Positions 1-11,300 of a stretch of DNA of 64,000 bases are shown piece after piece. The notes beneath the pieces are model-generated. The model searched no databases, was not told the DNA's origin, and saw only the letters and a program-made list of their open reading frames with translations. The stretch comes from Spinellus fusiger (taxonomy: Eukaryota; Mucoromycota; Mucoromycetes; Mucorales; Phycomycetaceae): contig JALLLS010000004.1 in assembly GCA_025094145.1 (NCBI GenBank), positions 62,001 through 126,000 of the forward strand. The letters are read 5' to 3'. The first letter of the stretch is position 1; every line of letters starts with the position of its first letter. Made by a program: the position numbers and the translations under genes.

Positions 1-3000
1 TGGTGGCCCCCTTGAGTTCAATGACTTCTGGTGCCACTGAAGAGACAATAGATGTCAGTGTATGTTTCTATCTGTTGAGGGTTGAGATGACTTACTCCAG
101 TTGGGGGTTCCAGCCACCACACCTGCCTGTGTCTCCTTCAGCTTGAGATTCAAAGACACTCCAAAGTCTGACAGCTTCACATCGCCTGCTTTGGTAGTGA
201 GAATATTGGCTGCCTTGAGATCACAGTGGACGACATCCTGTGCATGAAGATAGGTGAGTCCTTCAAGGATTCTTTGGCAGTATCCAGCCACAAGGGCCTC
301 TGGGAAGCTTTTGAATGCCTTGAGTGTACTGAGAAGAGATCCATTCTCAACATATTCGAGCACAATATGAATGTGATGGTGTGTTTGTATGAATCCTTTG
401 TACATGACAATGTTGGGATGTGTCAATGACTGAAGCAGCTGTGCCTCTTGCTGTAGAATAGGATAAGCAATGGGGTCTCTGTGTCTTTTGTTCTCTACTT
501 ACAAGAACATCATTGACATCCTCTTTACGTGTTACATTGAGTTTGATACGCTTCACTGCGACCATTTGGCCCGTTCTAAGATCAAGAGCACTGTGGATGC
601 AGAAGAATGGGTGTAGCATGAGAGAGTATGTCAGTCTTCTATTTCTTAGGAATTTCTCTATAGATATATGGATCTGTAGATATATAAATGGGATCTACCT
701 ACCGATGTACGGTACCAAAATGACCTTTTCCTATTGAATTCCCTAGTTTCTGTGGATGCCAGTAGATCAGAATCTAGTGTTGACTTGTTCACTTACATAG
801 CGAGCCACGGTATACCCTGTAGCATCCTGAAGCTGTAGACAATCTTCTACTCCCTCGAGTGTCCCATGAAGAGCCAGATTGCCTGTTGACTTGCGCCTTG
901 GCAAAGATATCTCTTCTTTAGGTGGAGAGTGGTGGAGAGGAGGAAGGGGAAGAATGTCGGGTGACTGTGGGGGTTGCTTCTTGGCTCCACTGACTCCTCC
1001 ACTGACTCCATTGGCACTGTTATGAGTGAGTTTACCAGAACCATCTTTTGTCAAGGGTGACACACGAGAGGATCTGAGCTGAGTAGGTGGCGTCTTGTCT
1101 CCACCGCGTGAGATAGGTGGCAGGGTTTGTGTCTTGGAGGCAGGTCGTCCTGACTTTAGAAGAGGTGAAGAAAGAGACCCATTGGGCTTGACTGAGAAGA
1201 TGGCCTTTTTGGAGGCTAGTTTTGTCTTGAGAATAGGGTGTTCCTTTACGAGGGGGAGGTCCGTAGGGAGAGGCAGTTCTATGCGCTCACGTCTCGCCAC
1301 AGGGAACTGGTAAAGAGATGCTTGTTCAGGTAGGCTGTTGGGGAGTGAATGGGACAGAGACAAGGGTTCTTCCTGCTCTTTCTTCATTTTCTGGTCAGTC
1401 CACTCTTGGTATCGCATGTGGAAGGGGATGTTGTTTCTGCTGGGTAACTTTTTAGCAAAAGAAAGTTGAGAGAGTCGGGAGAGTCGAGAAGCAGTAGAGG
1501 TGGAAGAAGCTGAGGACATTTGAGATCGAACCGTGCTATTTTGATGGCTAGAATTGTCTATAGGATTCTCATTTGATAGGGTGTGTTCTGTCTCAAGGTA
1601 CGACGCCATTTCAGGTGAGGTGGAAATACTAGGCTCTGGTGGAGAAGTAGCAGTGGGTTCATTTTCCCTTTTTTCTTTCTCCATACTGTGCAGGACCTTG
1701 GTGCTACCAAGCTGAAAGAGAGAGGAAAGATGGGACGGCATGGAAGGGAGAGAGTTTTGTGGGAGAGACTGTACTGACGGATGTGCATTTTCTGATTCAT
1801 AGACTGTGTCCAGAGCAGCTGTAGGAGAATAGCACAACTCGCTATCAGAGCTATCGTACTGTAGGGCATGGGTAGACATGTGTTCTAGCATGAATTTGTC
1901 TGATGGTGTTGTAGTAAATTGGTAGTCATTAGCAAACAATAGGTCCATAGTATGAGAAGTGTCCAGATCAGGGCTATCATAGCCAAGGCCTGTTGTTGTG
2001 CTGTAATGTTGATGTTCCTGGGGTGGGCATTTCATCATAGTGAAGAGTGTATATGAGTTATCAAGATTCGTGTCTGCATCTTCTGGGCAATTCAATGCAT
2101 CTTTTGTATAGTTATCCTTGCCATTCGCAGGCAATAGCTCTTCCAACTGTTGTGTATGGAAAGAATATATTCTTGGTTTGGGTGGGTTGGTGGATTCCTT
2201 GAAAGACATCTCTTTGGCCTTGTTGATAGGAAACACTCCTTCCAATTGTTTCCTAGAAAAAGAAGGTCTTCTTGGTTTGGGTAGATTAGTGGATTCCTTG
2301 AAAGACATCTCTTTTCTATTCAAAGGCAACGATGAGCTTCCTGTAGTGCTAGGCAGATGAGATTCACTCTGTGGCTCTGCATCACTGTGAGATAGAGCAC
2401 TTCCTCGTGGATGTCCATGATGCTTTATAGATAAATCATCAACAGACAAAAGATGAGTCTTTCTTTCTAATTTCTGTGTAGTACTGTAGCTTACTGATTT
2501 GTTAGAAGACCGTGCTGTGTTGGTCTCTGGCCTTGGAAGAGAGCTATTCGTACGCTGTTTGTCTGTCTCTACCCTGTCCACTTTTGTGAATGGAGATGCT
2601 TGTGAGTGAAGATGGGCAAGAGAGAGAATCGTATGCACCACCTAGACTACATTAGACATACAGTATAGACTCCATGGCTATTCTCATTCGACCTACAGCC
2701 TTCATATTTCTTCCTTGTGCTAGATCATTGACTTGGAATAGATCCACAGGATTCATCCCCAGCTATCAAGAAAGAAGAAGAGTCAATGCATTGATCTTGG
2801 CCTTATCGATAAGACCACTCGTTGGCTACTTACTTGTTGTCCTGCTTGAAGAAACTGATGGATATTTTTCATCTTGAAGAAGAATAAGTGGAAGAAAGTA
2901 CACAAGAGAATAGCCTACATGAGTTGATGGTGTACCTTGGATAATGTTCCCTCTAGTCCAATATCAGGTATACTATTAGAGTGTAGGCAATTCATCACTC

Positions 3001-3273
3001 TATACAACAGAGCAAGGTTAATGTCTACTGTCTAGACACAAGATATAGTCTCTCTCTCTCTCTCTTATCTACGCCCACCAACAGAGTCTATTTGACTGAC
3101 TTGCATAGAATAACACCGTCTCTTAGACTGGTGTAAAGGTCAAGAGTAGGCAATTCATGGTGTAGAGCAGCCTCTATCCATTCTCTTGCCATGCGTTCCT
3201 TTGTCTGTTCATCCAATGAATGGTCTTTTGAATCCGCTAGTCTCGTAGTGTAATGACTGAACGACTTGTTCAT
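1..3273 (-). CDS. CH-domain plus Cdc7/SepH-like Ser/Thr kinase, 3' end outside window
   Basis: The gene starts at ATG 3271-3273 and runs off the left edge. The first four coding segments (about 3273-2659) encode a calponin-homology (CH) domain: EWIEAAL, SLRDGVILCK, VMNCLHSNSIPDIG, MKNIHQFLQAG, MNPVDLFQVNDL. A Ser/Thr/Pro-rich linker of about 600 residues follows (about 2581-768). It contains a duplicated motif, MSFKESTN, near 2310 and 2200. The kinase domain comes last: Gly loop GKGHFGTVH (about 725), VAVKRIKL with the ATP-binding Lys (about 560), LEYVENGSL, catalytic loop VVHCDLKAAN, DFGVS, and PNWMAPEVIELKG at the edge. The kinase resembles fission yeast Cdc7 and Aspergillus SepH, kinases of the septation initiation network. 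The HRD Arg is Cys here (HCD). A CH domain is not usual in Cdc7/SepH, so this is a fusion or a lineage-specific architecture. The intron at about 2658-2582 was inferred from frame and is less certain than the others. Confidence 0.85.
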
Positions 3274-4139
3274 AATGCATAAAATGGTGTAGTACAATAA
3301 GAGCCGTAGAACAAAAAGAGAGTCAAGGAGAAAGTGACGAATAGAAATAGGAGTTTTGCTGCTTTCTCGAAAGGAAAGGGGATAGCTGGAGGAGTGGTGG
3401 AGGGGGCTTTTATAGTATAGAGTCGTGTGTGGCCGTCAATACAGTAGAAATAACAATACTCGTGAGTTACTGCTTCTTTTTGTAGAGGTAAATACTACTG
3501 AAATTTAAAATATAAAAAGAAGACTGTGCAACAAGATGCATTTATTGCCTTTGAAAATAATAATAATGAAAAATGGAATGTTTATTCCTTCATAGAATGA
3601 GGAAATAGTTTTGTTCTTTCTTGGGCTGTGTCGGGCAACTTCTCAGGCTCATTGTGTGGCTGGTATTCCCACTTGTGGAGGTGTGTTTGTATCTGTCTCT
3701 GTCCAGTTATGTTCAGTTGTATCCAGTTGTATCCAGTTATGTTTAGTTGTGTCCAATTGTGTCCAATTGTGTCCAGTTGTGTCCAGTTGTGTCCAGTTGT
3801 ATTCAATTGCGTCCAATTGCGTCCAGTGGTGTCTGCCGGGCCTTCTTCGTGGGGCACTTGAGGCATCCTTCTCATGCTATTCTCTTAGTATGCTGTCTTC
3901 TCTTCTCATCTATCTCTAATGGTCAATAGACACTTGTAAAATAGACCCTTTGTTATTCTCTCATGTGTTCTTTGTACCTTTTTGTTGAATCACAAGGACA
4001 AATAAACCTGACTCATGCCCTGTTGCCTAGTAACAAATGAGGTGACACAATTAAAAGGCAAGAATAGATTCCTTTTTATAGAATATAATAGTCTCGGATT
4101 AAAACTGCGATAAAGGCACCATAAATAGACGATGAAGAG
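3274..4139. other. Intergenic spacer between divergent genes
   Basis: No convincing gene. It separates the divergently transcribed CH-kinase and PI-PLC-like genes, so it should hold both promoters. A CT tract lies just inside the kinase gene (about 3045-3065). The main structured content is a 10-bp tandem repeat at 3700-3835. Confidence 0.6.
3700..3835. repeat. 10-bp minisatellite, unit GTCCAGTTGT
   Basis: About 13 imperfect decamers in tandem. Variants are GTCCAATTGT, ATCCAGTTGT, GTTTAGTTGT and GTCCAATTGC. Because 10 is not a multiple of 3, all frames stay open for some distance, which produces spurious reading frames on both strands. I do not regard these as genes. Confidence 0.85.
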
Positions 4140-5323
4140 ATGAAAATACTTAACCGTCGGTGCCATCGTCCTTTATACTTCTTCCTCATGTACTCCCGTT
4201 TGGCTCTTGGAGCTTTTCTTGCTAGTGTTATTGCTATCGGAAACGCCCAACAGATTTGCAATGGCTATGCTGAACTATGCAACAAGCCCTACAATTCTTT
4301 AACTTATCTTTTAACCCATAACTCCTACGCTTTCTCGGCTAATCCTGCTGCCAACCAGTTGTGTCCTATCAACTCTCAACTGGCAGATGGTGTCCGAGGC
4401 TTGAAACTGTCTGCTGTAAAACCCACCAATGCTACTAGCACAGTTGGACCCAATTCCATTTCTCTTTGCCATACTGCCTGTTCTATTCTTGATGCTGGTC
4501 CTGCTATCAACACTCTCTCCTATATCACTCAGTGGATTCAGCAGAATCCCAATGAAGTATTGACAATTATGTGGAATAACCTGGGTGATTTCAGAACAGA
4601 GCACTTTAATGCACTCTACCAAGCAAGTGGTATTCTTGACTACTCTTATGTACAGCCTGTGGGTAGCCTGACTTGGCCCACATTGCAAGAGCTGATTACT
4701 TCGGGAAAGCGTGTTATTAACTTCCTGGACTTGGGTGCTGATCAAGGAGAACTGCCTTGGTAAGTGGATAACACTGCATTTATGTAGAAGAAACACGACA
4801 AGATGTGACTTATCTCTCTCTTTTCTTTTAAACAATAATCTTTAGGCTCATGTCACAGTTTAACTATGTATTCGAGACACCCTACAACAACCAGAACGAA
4901 TCTTCCTTCAGTTGTGTTATTGACCGTCCCACCAACCCCCCTACTCCAGCCTCAATGATGTATGTTATGAACCACTTTTTGTATGGTTCTCTCAGTATCG
5001 GCTCTATTCCTATTGAGATTCCTCAAAAGGGCAGTGCTAATGTCACCAATGCCGACTCTCTGTTGAAGCAAAGCAATACATGTACTACCACTTTTGGCAG
5101 ACATCCCAACTTCTTGGAAATTGACTTTTACAACAAAGGAAACACCCTTCAAATTGCTGCCCAACTCAACAATGTCACCTACCAACCAAAGACCCTGCAG
5201 TGTGACTCCTATACCAGCACCACCGGAAGCCTCAATGCCAACCAGAAGAACAGTGCTTCTCAGGCTCAGTATGCTCACTGGGCCATGGTATTGCTTGTTG
5301 TGGCAGGCACTCTTATTTTATAA
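4140..5323 (+). CDS. Secreted PI-PLC-like phosphodiesterase (PLC X-type fold)
   Basis: Two exons, 4140-4759 and 4846-5323, joined across an 86-nt GTAAGT...TTTAG intron with the reading frame kept (codon TGG split). The N-terminus is a hydrophobic signal sequence (LALGAFLASVIAIGNAQQ). The true start may be the second ATG at 4188. The catalytic-domain signature of TIM-barrel PI-PLC X-type proteins is visible: YLLTHNSYAF (first active-site His) and SLCHTACSIL (second His), then WIQQNPNEVLTIMW and KRVINFLD. Cysteines near the N-terminus and the Ser/Thr/Asn-rich tail ending in a hydrophobic segment (AHWAMVLLVVAGTLIL) suggest a cell-surface, possibly GPI-anchored protein. Fungal proteins of this family are widely annotated as PLC-like phosphodiesterases. 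The substrate is not established from the sequence. Confidence 0.88.
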
Positions 5324-7144
5324 ACCCAGCAGAGACTGGCTATCATGTATCAATCTACAGTTCATTTTCATCTATTAGACACAGAATAAAACATACAGTG
5401 TACTATTACTATGTAATCTTTTGTGTCGAGATAGAAATAGAAATAGAAATACATATACATATACATATACATATACATCTGTGTGTGTGTGTGGTATAGA
5501 TAAAAGCCAGTAGGAAGATCTGTTCTTTCTGATAGACACTCCCAAAGAGAGTATCCTGAGCAGGGTCTAGAAAAAGATCATGCTATCAAAATAAGAATAG
5601 GTATAAATATAGATTTATAAAAAGAAAAAGAAAATGAATCTACCTAAACTTACCGAGCATTTGTGACATGTGCTGAGTATCTCTGTAGTGTCATTATCGG
5701 CTACCATCCTAAACTAAGAGAGATACTTTCTATTTCTGGTGATCAACAAGGTGGCACACGTGAACTTGGCCAGCGCAGCGCCTGGTATTCATCCTGTTGG
5801 GCAGCCACTGTAGGGCTGTGTAGAAAGGGATCAGGTGTAAATTGGAATTTATATGCTTTTTGAGAAGTATGGTTATTTACTGCAAATGGAAAATTAATTG
5901 TTATCATCATCATCATCTGTGAGAGAGGGCAGTATCTATTTTTAAGCTCATGGACAATGTGTAATGGTGTATCTGTTTGTTTTAGTCTAGCTATTTTATT
6001 AGTAAGTAGTAATGTAATAACTGTAGTGGCTGTAATAACTGTAATAGCGGTAATAACTGTAATAGCGGTAATAACTGTAATAACCGTAGTAACTGTAATA
6101 ACTGTAATAACCGTAGTGGCTGTAATAACTGTAATAACTGTAATAACTGTAATAACCGTAGTAACTGTAATAACTGTAGTAACTGTAACCACTGTAACCA
6201 CTGTAACCACACTAGTTCTACTTTTATTAATATAGGGTGAATGAGATCTGTTACAGGATAATAAGCTCAATAGTAAGCCTATAAATTTATTTATTTTTAA
6301 AAAAGAAAATGTCAATGTGGGAAATAGCCTAGGGGGAAATCCATTAATTGGCATAATATTAGTTATTATTAATGGCTAATAATTATAGGTTATAGATGCA
6401 CAGTTAATGACTATTCTATTAAGCAGTGTATTACATCATTTATTCCTCTTTATTACAAGTTAAAGAGCACCACATCTTTTGTTCTCGTGTTACCAGGTGC
6501 AATTTATGATGATAAATGCAATTATTGTTGGCCACTAGCAAATGAAAATGCAACCTACAATTCATCTCAGTTCATTAAAAATGATCGACAGGTGGATAAG
6601 CAGAAAAGAGAGTTAGAGTGAGTTAGAGTGAGAAAGAAAAAGGGGGGAGAATGCAAAATACTCTGACTCTAAAATAGCACTCTTTTACTCTAGGGATTTT
6701 CCTTCTCCCTGTTGGATACTCTTTGCCTGTTAACTCATTAAAGACATAAAGAAAAGAGCATGCAACCCACCTTGGAGTTCTCAAACAGACCAACAAGAAC
6801 AATATGTCATCTCTCATGCCTTTTTATTTCTCACTCTCACTCCCCTGCTTTTGGGGACGATGGGAGTGCAAACTGAACATTGGCATTGGTGTTTATGCAA
6901 CGAACTCAAGCAGAGTGATTTGTTCTATGACATGGTATATAGAAAAGAGATATGGTTTCTATTATTCCACAAATTGTAGTGTCCCCTTTATTTATCATTG
7001 ATTCTCTATAAATATTAGTAGAAAAATAAAAGCTTATTCTTCGGAGCATTGAGTTCTATATTACTGTTAGTAATGAAGTGCTCCACTATGCGAAGTGTAT
7101 TGAGGAATCATAAAAATCTGTCTTTGAAGCTACAGTAGTCTCCA
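5324..7144. other. Intergenic, AT-rich, with tandem repeats
   Basis: No gene recognised. It contains an ATACAT short repeat (about 5445-5477), a TG run (about 5482-5493) and the 9-bp minisatellite at 6007-6213. Open frames here on both strands are repeat artefacts. Confidence 0.6.
6007..6213. repeat. 9-bp minisatellite, unit GTAATAACT
   Basis: About 23 tandem 9-mers with variants GTAATAACC, GTAGTAACT, GTAATAGCG, GTAGTGGCT and, at the right end, GTAACCACT. The 9-bp period keeps all six frames open and creates repeated Val-Ile-Thr or Leu-Leu-Gln peptides that are unlikely to be real proteins. Confidence 0.9.
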
Positions 7145-8118
7145 TTGGAATTCCGTCAGTATTTACCTCTTGCCCTTGCAGAGGAAACAGACAAAAGTAA
7201 AACAAAAGCAGTGGCAGACAGAAGCAGTAGCATAAAAAAATTCTCTGGTTTAATTCCGGATTCTACAGATAGTAGCTGGATTGCTGCAGAAGAAGCATGT
7301 TTACAGAATCAGACACCCTTTCTGTCTATGAAAGAACACTGTACAGCTCAAGAAGCAATTCCCAAGAAACCATTGCATTGTCAGAATATCTACCAGAAAG
7401 GACCAGTACAGATACTTCCTCACCCTTATCTAGGGGCATATTATAAGGTATTGCAACAAGAACAGTTATATAAAAGACAGATTACTTGCATTATCAATGT
7501 TGCGAGTGAAATTATGACCCCTACTGCACAGACATATGATGTTTCGATTGACAAAACAAACGATACATCATCTAATCCTCCATTCTATGTCCCTTCTGTT
7601 GATTAAATGCCAAGTACAAACGATCCCTCTCTGATTCAATACCACCACTTTCGATGGACATACACACAAAATAACTTGGTGTATCATGTGTTTGATAAAG
7701 CCATTCATATACTTGAAAGAGTACTTCAAACTGATAACAATAACAGTGTACCTGTGCACTGCCAGTTTGGTGTAATGCGATCGGCAGCATTTATGATTGC
7801 CTATATCTTGTATCTTTCCTATGTGCCTACTTTTCTGCGTGTTCTACTGAAAGAAAACAAAATGTATCCATGTTTGTCAGGCAAACGATTCTCAGTACCA
7901 GAAGCATATAAATTAACTATGTTCGCCAATGTGCACCTTTTATTCAACCTAATCTCAAGTTAATGCATCAGTTGAATGACTACAAGAAGTGTCTTTTACT
8001 GAACACTTCTCATCTTTTCAGACCTCTCTCTTTTAAATCTATACAACTGCCAATATCAACTTCTATCAAAGCAAAGGGTTCTTTCTCGGATGTTTGTACA
8101 TATCAAAGACCAAGATAA
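7145..8118 (+). pseudogene. Dual-specificity protein phosphatase, disrupted
   Basis: The translation reads as a DSP domain: QILPHPYLGAYYK and ITCIINVASE, then YHHFRWTYTQNNLVYHVFDKA, then the signature VHCQFGVMRSAAFMIAYIL, which contains HCX5R (Cys and Arg present), then EAYKL / YVRQCAPFIQPNLKLMHQL. Two breaks interrupt it. An in-frame TAA at 7604-7606 lies between two segments that share one frame. A frame change at about 7915-7920 separates EAYKL from the conserved YVRQ...PNLKLMHQL tail. No GT-AG intron that I could place repairs the second break, because a TAA precedes YVRQ in its frame. There is no clear ATG at the 5' end either. It may be a decaying gene of the Msg5/Pmp1 type, or it may carry sequencing errors. 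The segment between YIL and SVPEAY is also unlike the family. Confidence 0.7.
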
Positions 8119-8338
8119 GTAAGTATGCAAGATAGAAACAAGCGCTTTATTCACCCTTATACTGTAATAAATGTAAGTAACCTGTTCTTACAATACAATC
8201 CATACACCACTACAAGCATGACTAGTGCGTATTCCCCTTGATTCTTTTATGGAGTACACTTATTGTTAATTGTAGAGGGTGTTCTATAAATTCAATTGTA
8301 TTTGCAATACAGAAATTGTTTCATTTATTAAATCACAC

Positions 8339-11300
8339 TCATGAGGACTCATCTACTTCATCAGTTTCTATAGAAAGAAAAGGGTGCTTCAGTAGTTCTC
8401 CTGCTGTAGGTCTTTCTTCGTGGTTTCTACGATTCATTTATTAGCCACAAGAAAGAAAGAAAACAATAGACCCACTATAACTTACAATTGGAATGTACAT
8501 TTCAACAGATCTTTAGCATCATTACTGATATGCTCTGGAATATTGGGCGCCATATAGCTACCGATCTAACGCGCCAAGAATGTCAGTGTTCTATTCTAGA
8601 GTTCCTCATAAAATCACACAGAGTTATTCTACCTGGAAAATAGCCTGCATTTGGGAGAATTCAGGAAATGGATGGTCGCCTGTGAACATCTCCACAATCA
8701 TACATCCCAAAGACCATACATCAGCCTTTCGAGTATAATGGGTTTGCTTCACTACTTCTGGCGCCATCCTACCAATATTTATTTAAATCATACTGTTTGG
8801 TTCCATCTGTGTAAAGGAGGGTTACTTACCAAAATACAGATCCTTGTAGACTTGGTCGGTGAGGAGCTGCTACTTGAAGGATATCTATAAAAGAGTAGCA
8901 ATTATTATGATTACTGTTATGATACAAAACTAATAAGTCATGTTGGTGATATTATAAAATACTTTCCTTCTTCGACTTTCTTGGAGATACCGAAATCTGT
9001 AATCTTAACACCTCCCTTATTGTCCACTACAAAATAAGGGTGAGATCAACTTATCTCTACTGGTATATTTATCCATGAAAAACTCACCCAATACATTGGC
9101 ACCTTTAATGTCTCGATGAACAATATCTTTTCCATGAAGGTAGTTTAGTCCTTTCAGTATTTGTCTTACAAAACTCTTTACAAGAGGTTCTTGGAATGCA
9201 CCATAGCCTGATAAAAGTCCAGCAACAGAACCACCTGGGACATATTCCAAGAAAATACTAAAGTGTGCATCATCCGTTTGAGATCCTATTGAGCCACTAT
9301 GGATATTAATACCATTGTACAAATATGCATGTATGTATATGAGAGAGGGAGGGAGGGAGGGAGGGAGGGAATCCTTGTGTAGTAGAATAAGATGTCATGC
9401 TATTGCTCATACCTAAATACTGAACAATATTTTCATGGTGAAGTTCTTTCAAGAGAGCAATCTCTCTATGTAGTGCTTCCACCTAATGAAGAATTTCAAT
9501 AAGATAAAAACAGTAAACACCATGAATAGATCTGTCTATCTGTTTCTTATCTACCATTGATTTTTTTCGTTCTTCAGTAGCAGAATTCTCGACAGGAAGT
9601 TCAACTTGTTTAACAGCCATGAGTTCTCCATTCAGTGGATTCAATCCAAGATAAACATCACCAAAAGTGCCTCTACCAATCAATGATCCTTTCATCCATG
9701 TCATGGAAGATCTATCCCCTAAAATAAAGAAAAAGAGATTAGTTCAGGATTTTGTTTTGTTTTTTGTTTTGTGATTATGCTGCTATAAAACAAAAGAAGA
9801 GACAATAACTGCAGCTTCACCTACCTATCCTTGAGGATTGAGCTATTTTTGTCCATGAGGTTCTTTTGTTGGACTCTGGACTCTTTTTCTCTAGTGCGAC
9901 TTCATTTCCATTCACTACAGCTAATAAAATTTAGTACTGGACTCTACAGAGAAAGTGGATATGCAGTCCAGAATCTTTCTTTTGCACTTACTTGATGTCG
10001 TTTCTATTTTCACTTCTTCTGCCTTTTCCTCTGCCTTTTCCTCTGCCTTTTCCTCTGCCTTTTCTTCCGCCTTTTCCTCTACTTTTGCTTCCTCTACTTT
10101 TGCTTCTTCTACTTTTGTTCTTGGCTTCTTCTCACTGAGATACGAAAGACTGGAAGATCGATCTTGAATAAATATTTCAGGGAAAAGCCCTTCATGTAAA
10201 TCTGTTGATAGAGCAAGGTTCTTTGGTTCTGTCTCTTGCAAAGCATCAGACTCATCTATCTGTACACTCTGTGGTGAATCATACGATTCTTCGTATGTCT
10301 TTGATATAAGGCCTTTCTTATCCCCTCCTGTTCCTGGGGATAATTTGAAGGTGGGCGTGGTAGGAAGGGTAAGAAGAGTAGAGGATACCATGGCACTCGT
10401 GAGGGTGGCGGCAATAGTAGTGGTGGGGGGTGATAATAATGTGGGTGAGGGCAGTGGTGATACTTCTGCACCTGCATAAATAGACTCTCCTGATCTATAG
10501 TGATTGGCAGTGGCTTCTCTCTCTTGGGAGCTTATGTCACTCATCAAACTATCATTGTCTTCCTTGTCATCTTCATCTTCCTCTTCCAGAAACTTCCCAA
10601 GATCAATTCCCAGCACAGAAACAAGTTCTGGTAAAACACTGTTTCTGTAGTTATGCTGTGAGTCATGTTTGCTTATGCCAGAGTATCTTGTGGTTAAGGA
10701 TATCCGTCTCGCATTAATGCCTGCTGTTTCCAGGGCTTCCTTTTTGTGATTTGGAAAGAATGATGGTAAATTGGAGGAAATGATTTCTGAAGGAGGTCGT
10801 TCACCAAAGAATCTTCTTATTCTAGGGAGATTCTGGGATCGGAATGGATTGGAACGAATAGATTTTTCTGTGAAGGACCTGCCATCATCTTTGGGATGAA
10901 TCATATCAGAGGAAGAAAGACTAACGTTACTGGATGCTAATGAAGTCCCTATCATGCCATCCATTGTCATTTGTCTGCTTGGAGACCAGCCTTGGAATGA
11001 GTGTCCAGAGCCATCTCTGGGTGTGCTTGTGTAGTTTGAAGTATAGTCTCCCTCCACGGAAGATTCATCTCTGAGTCGAAGAATCTGCTTTCGTGCATTG
11101 ATCGTTCCCTTTCGCTTGAACTCTTCATGTGTAGGGTAAAGATGTCGTTTTCTTAGAATCAAGCGTTCTTTCTCAGGTCGGTCCGTAGAGCGGCAGATTT
11201 CTGTGAGTTCTACATCTGATAATGCTCGAGCTATCCATAATGAAGGTAGTTGGTTTATATATATAAATATAAATATATACGAACATATTGTCAACAACAA

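Noticed and set aside
3700..3835. Short direct repeats that could be mistaken for a CRISPR array
   Set aside because: The units are contiguous with no spacers, and the genome is eukaryotic.
3582..3929. Overlapping frames around 3.6-3.9 kb with repeated Asn-Trp-Thr-Gln-Leu or Val-Ser-Ser-Cys-Val-Gln
   Set aside because: They come from the 10-bp minisatellite read in several frames.
5743..6354. A 200-codon minus-strand frame with many Val-Thr-Ile repeats
   Set aside because: It is produced by the 9-bp GTAATAACT minisatellite and has no recognisable domain.
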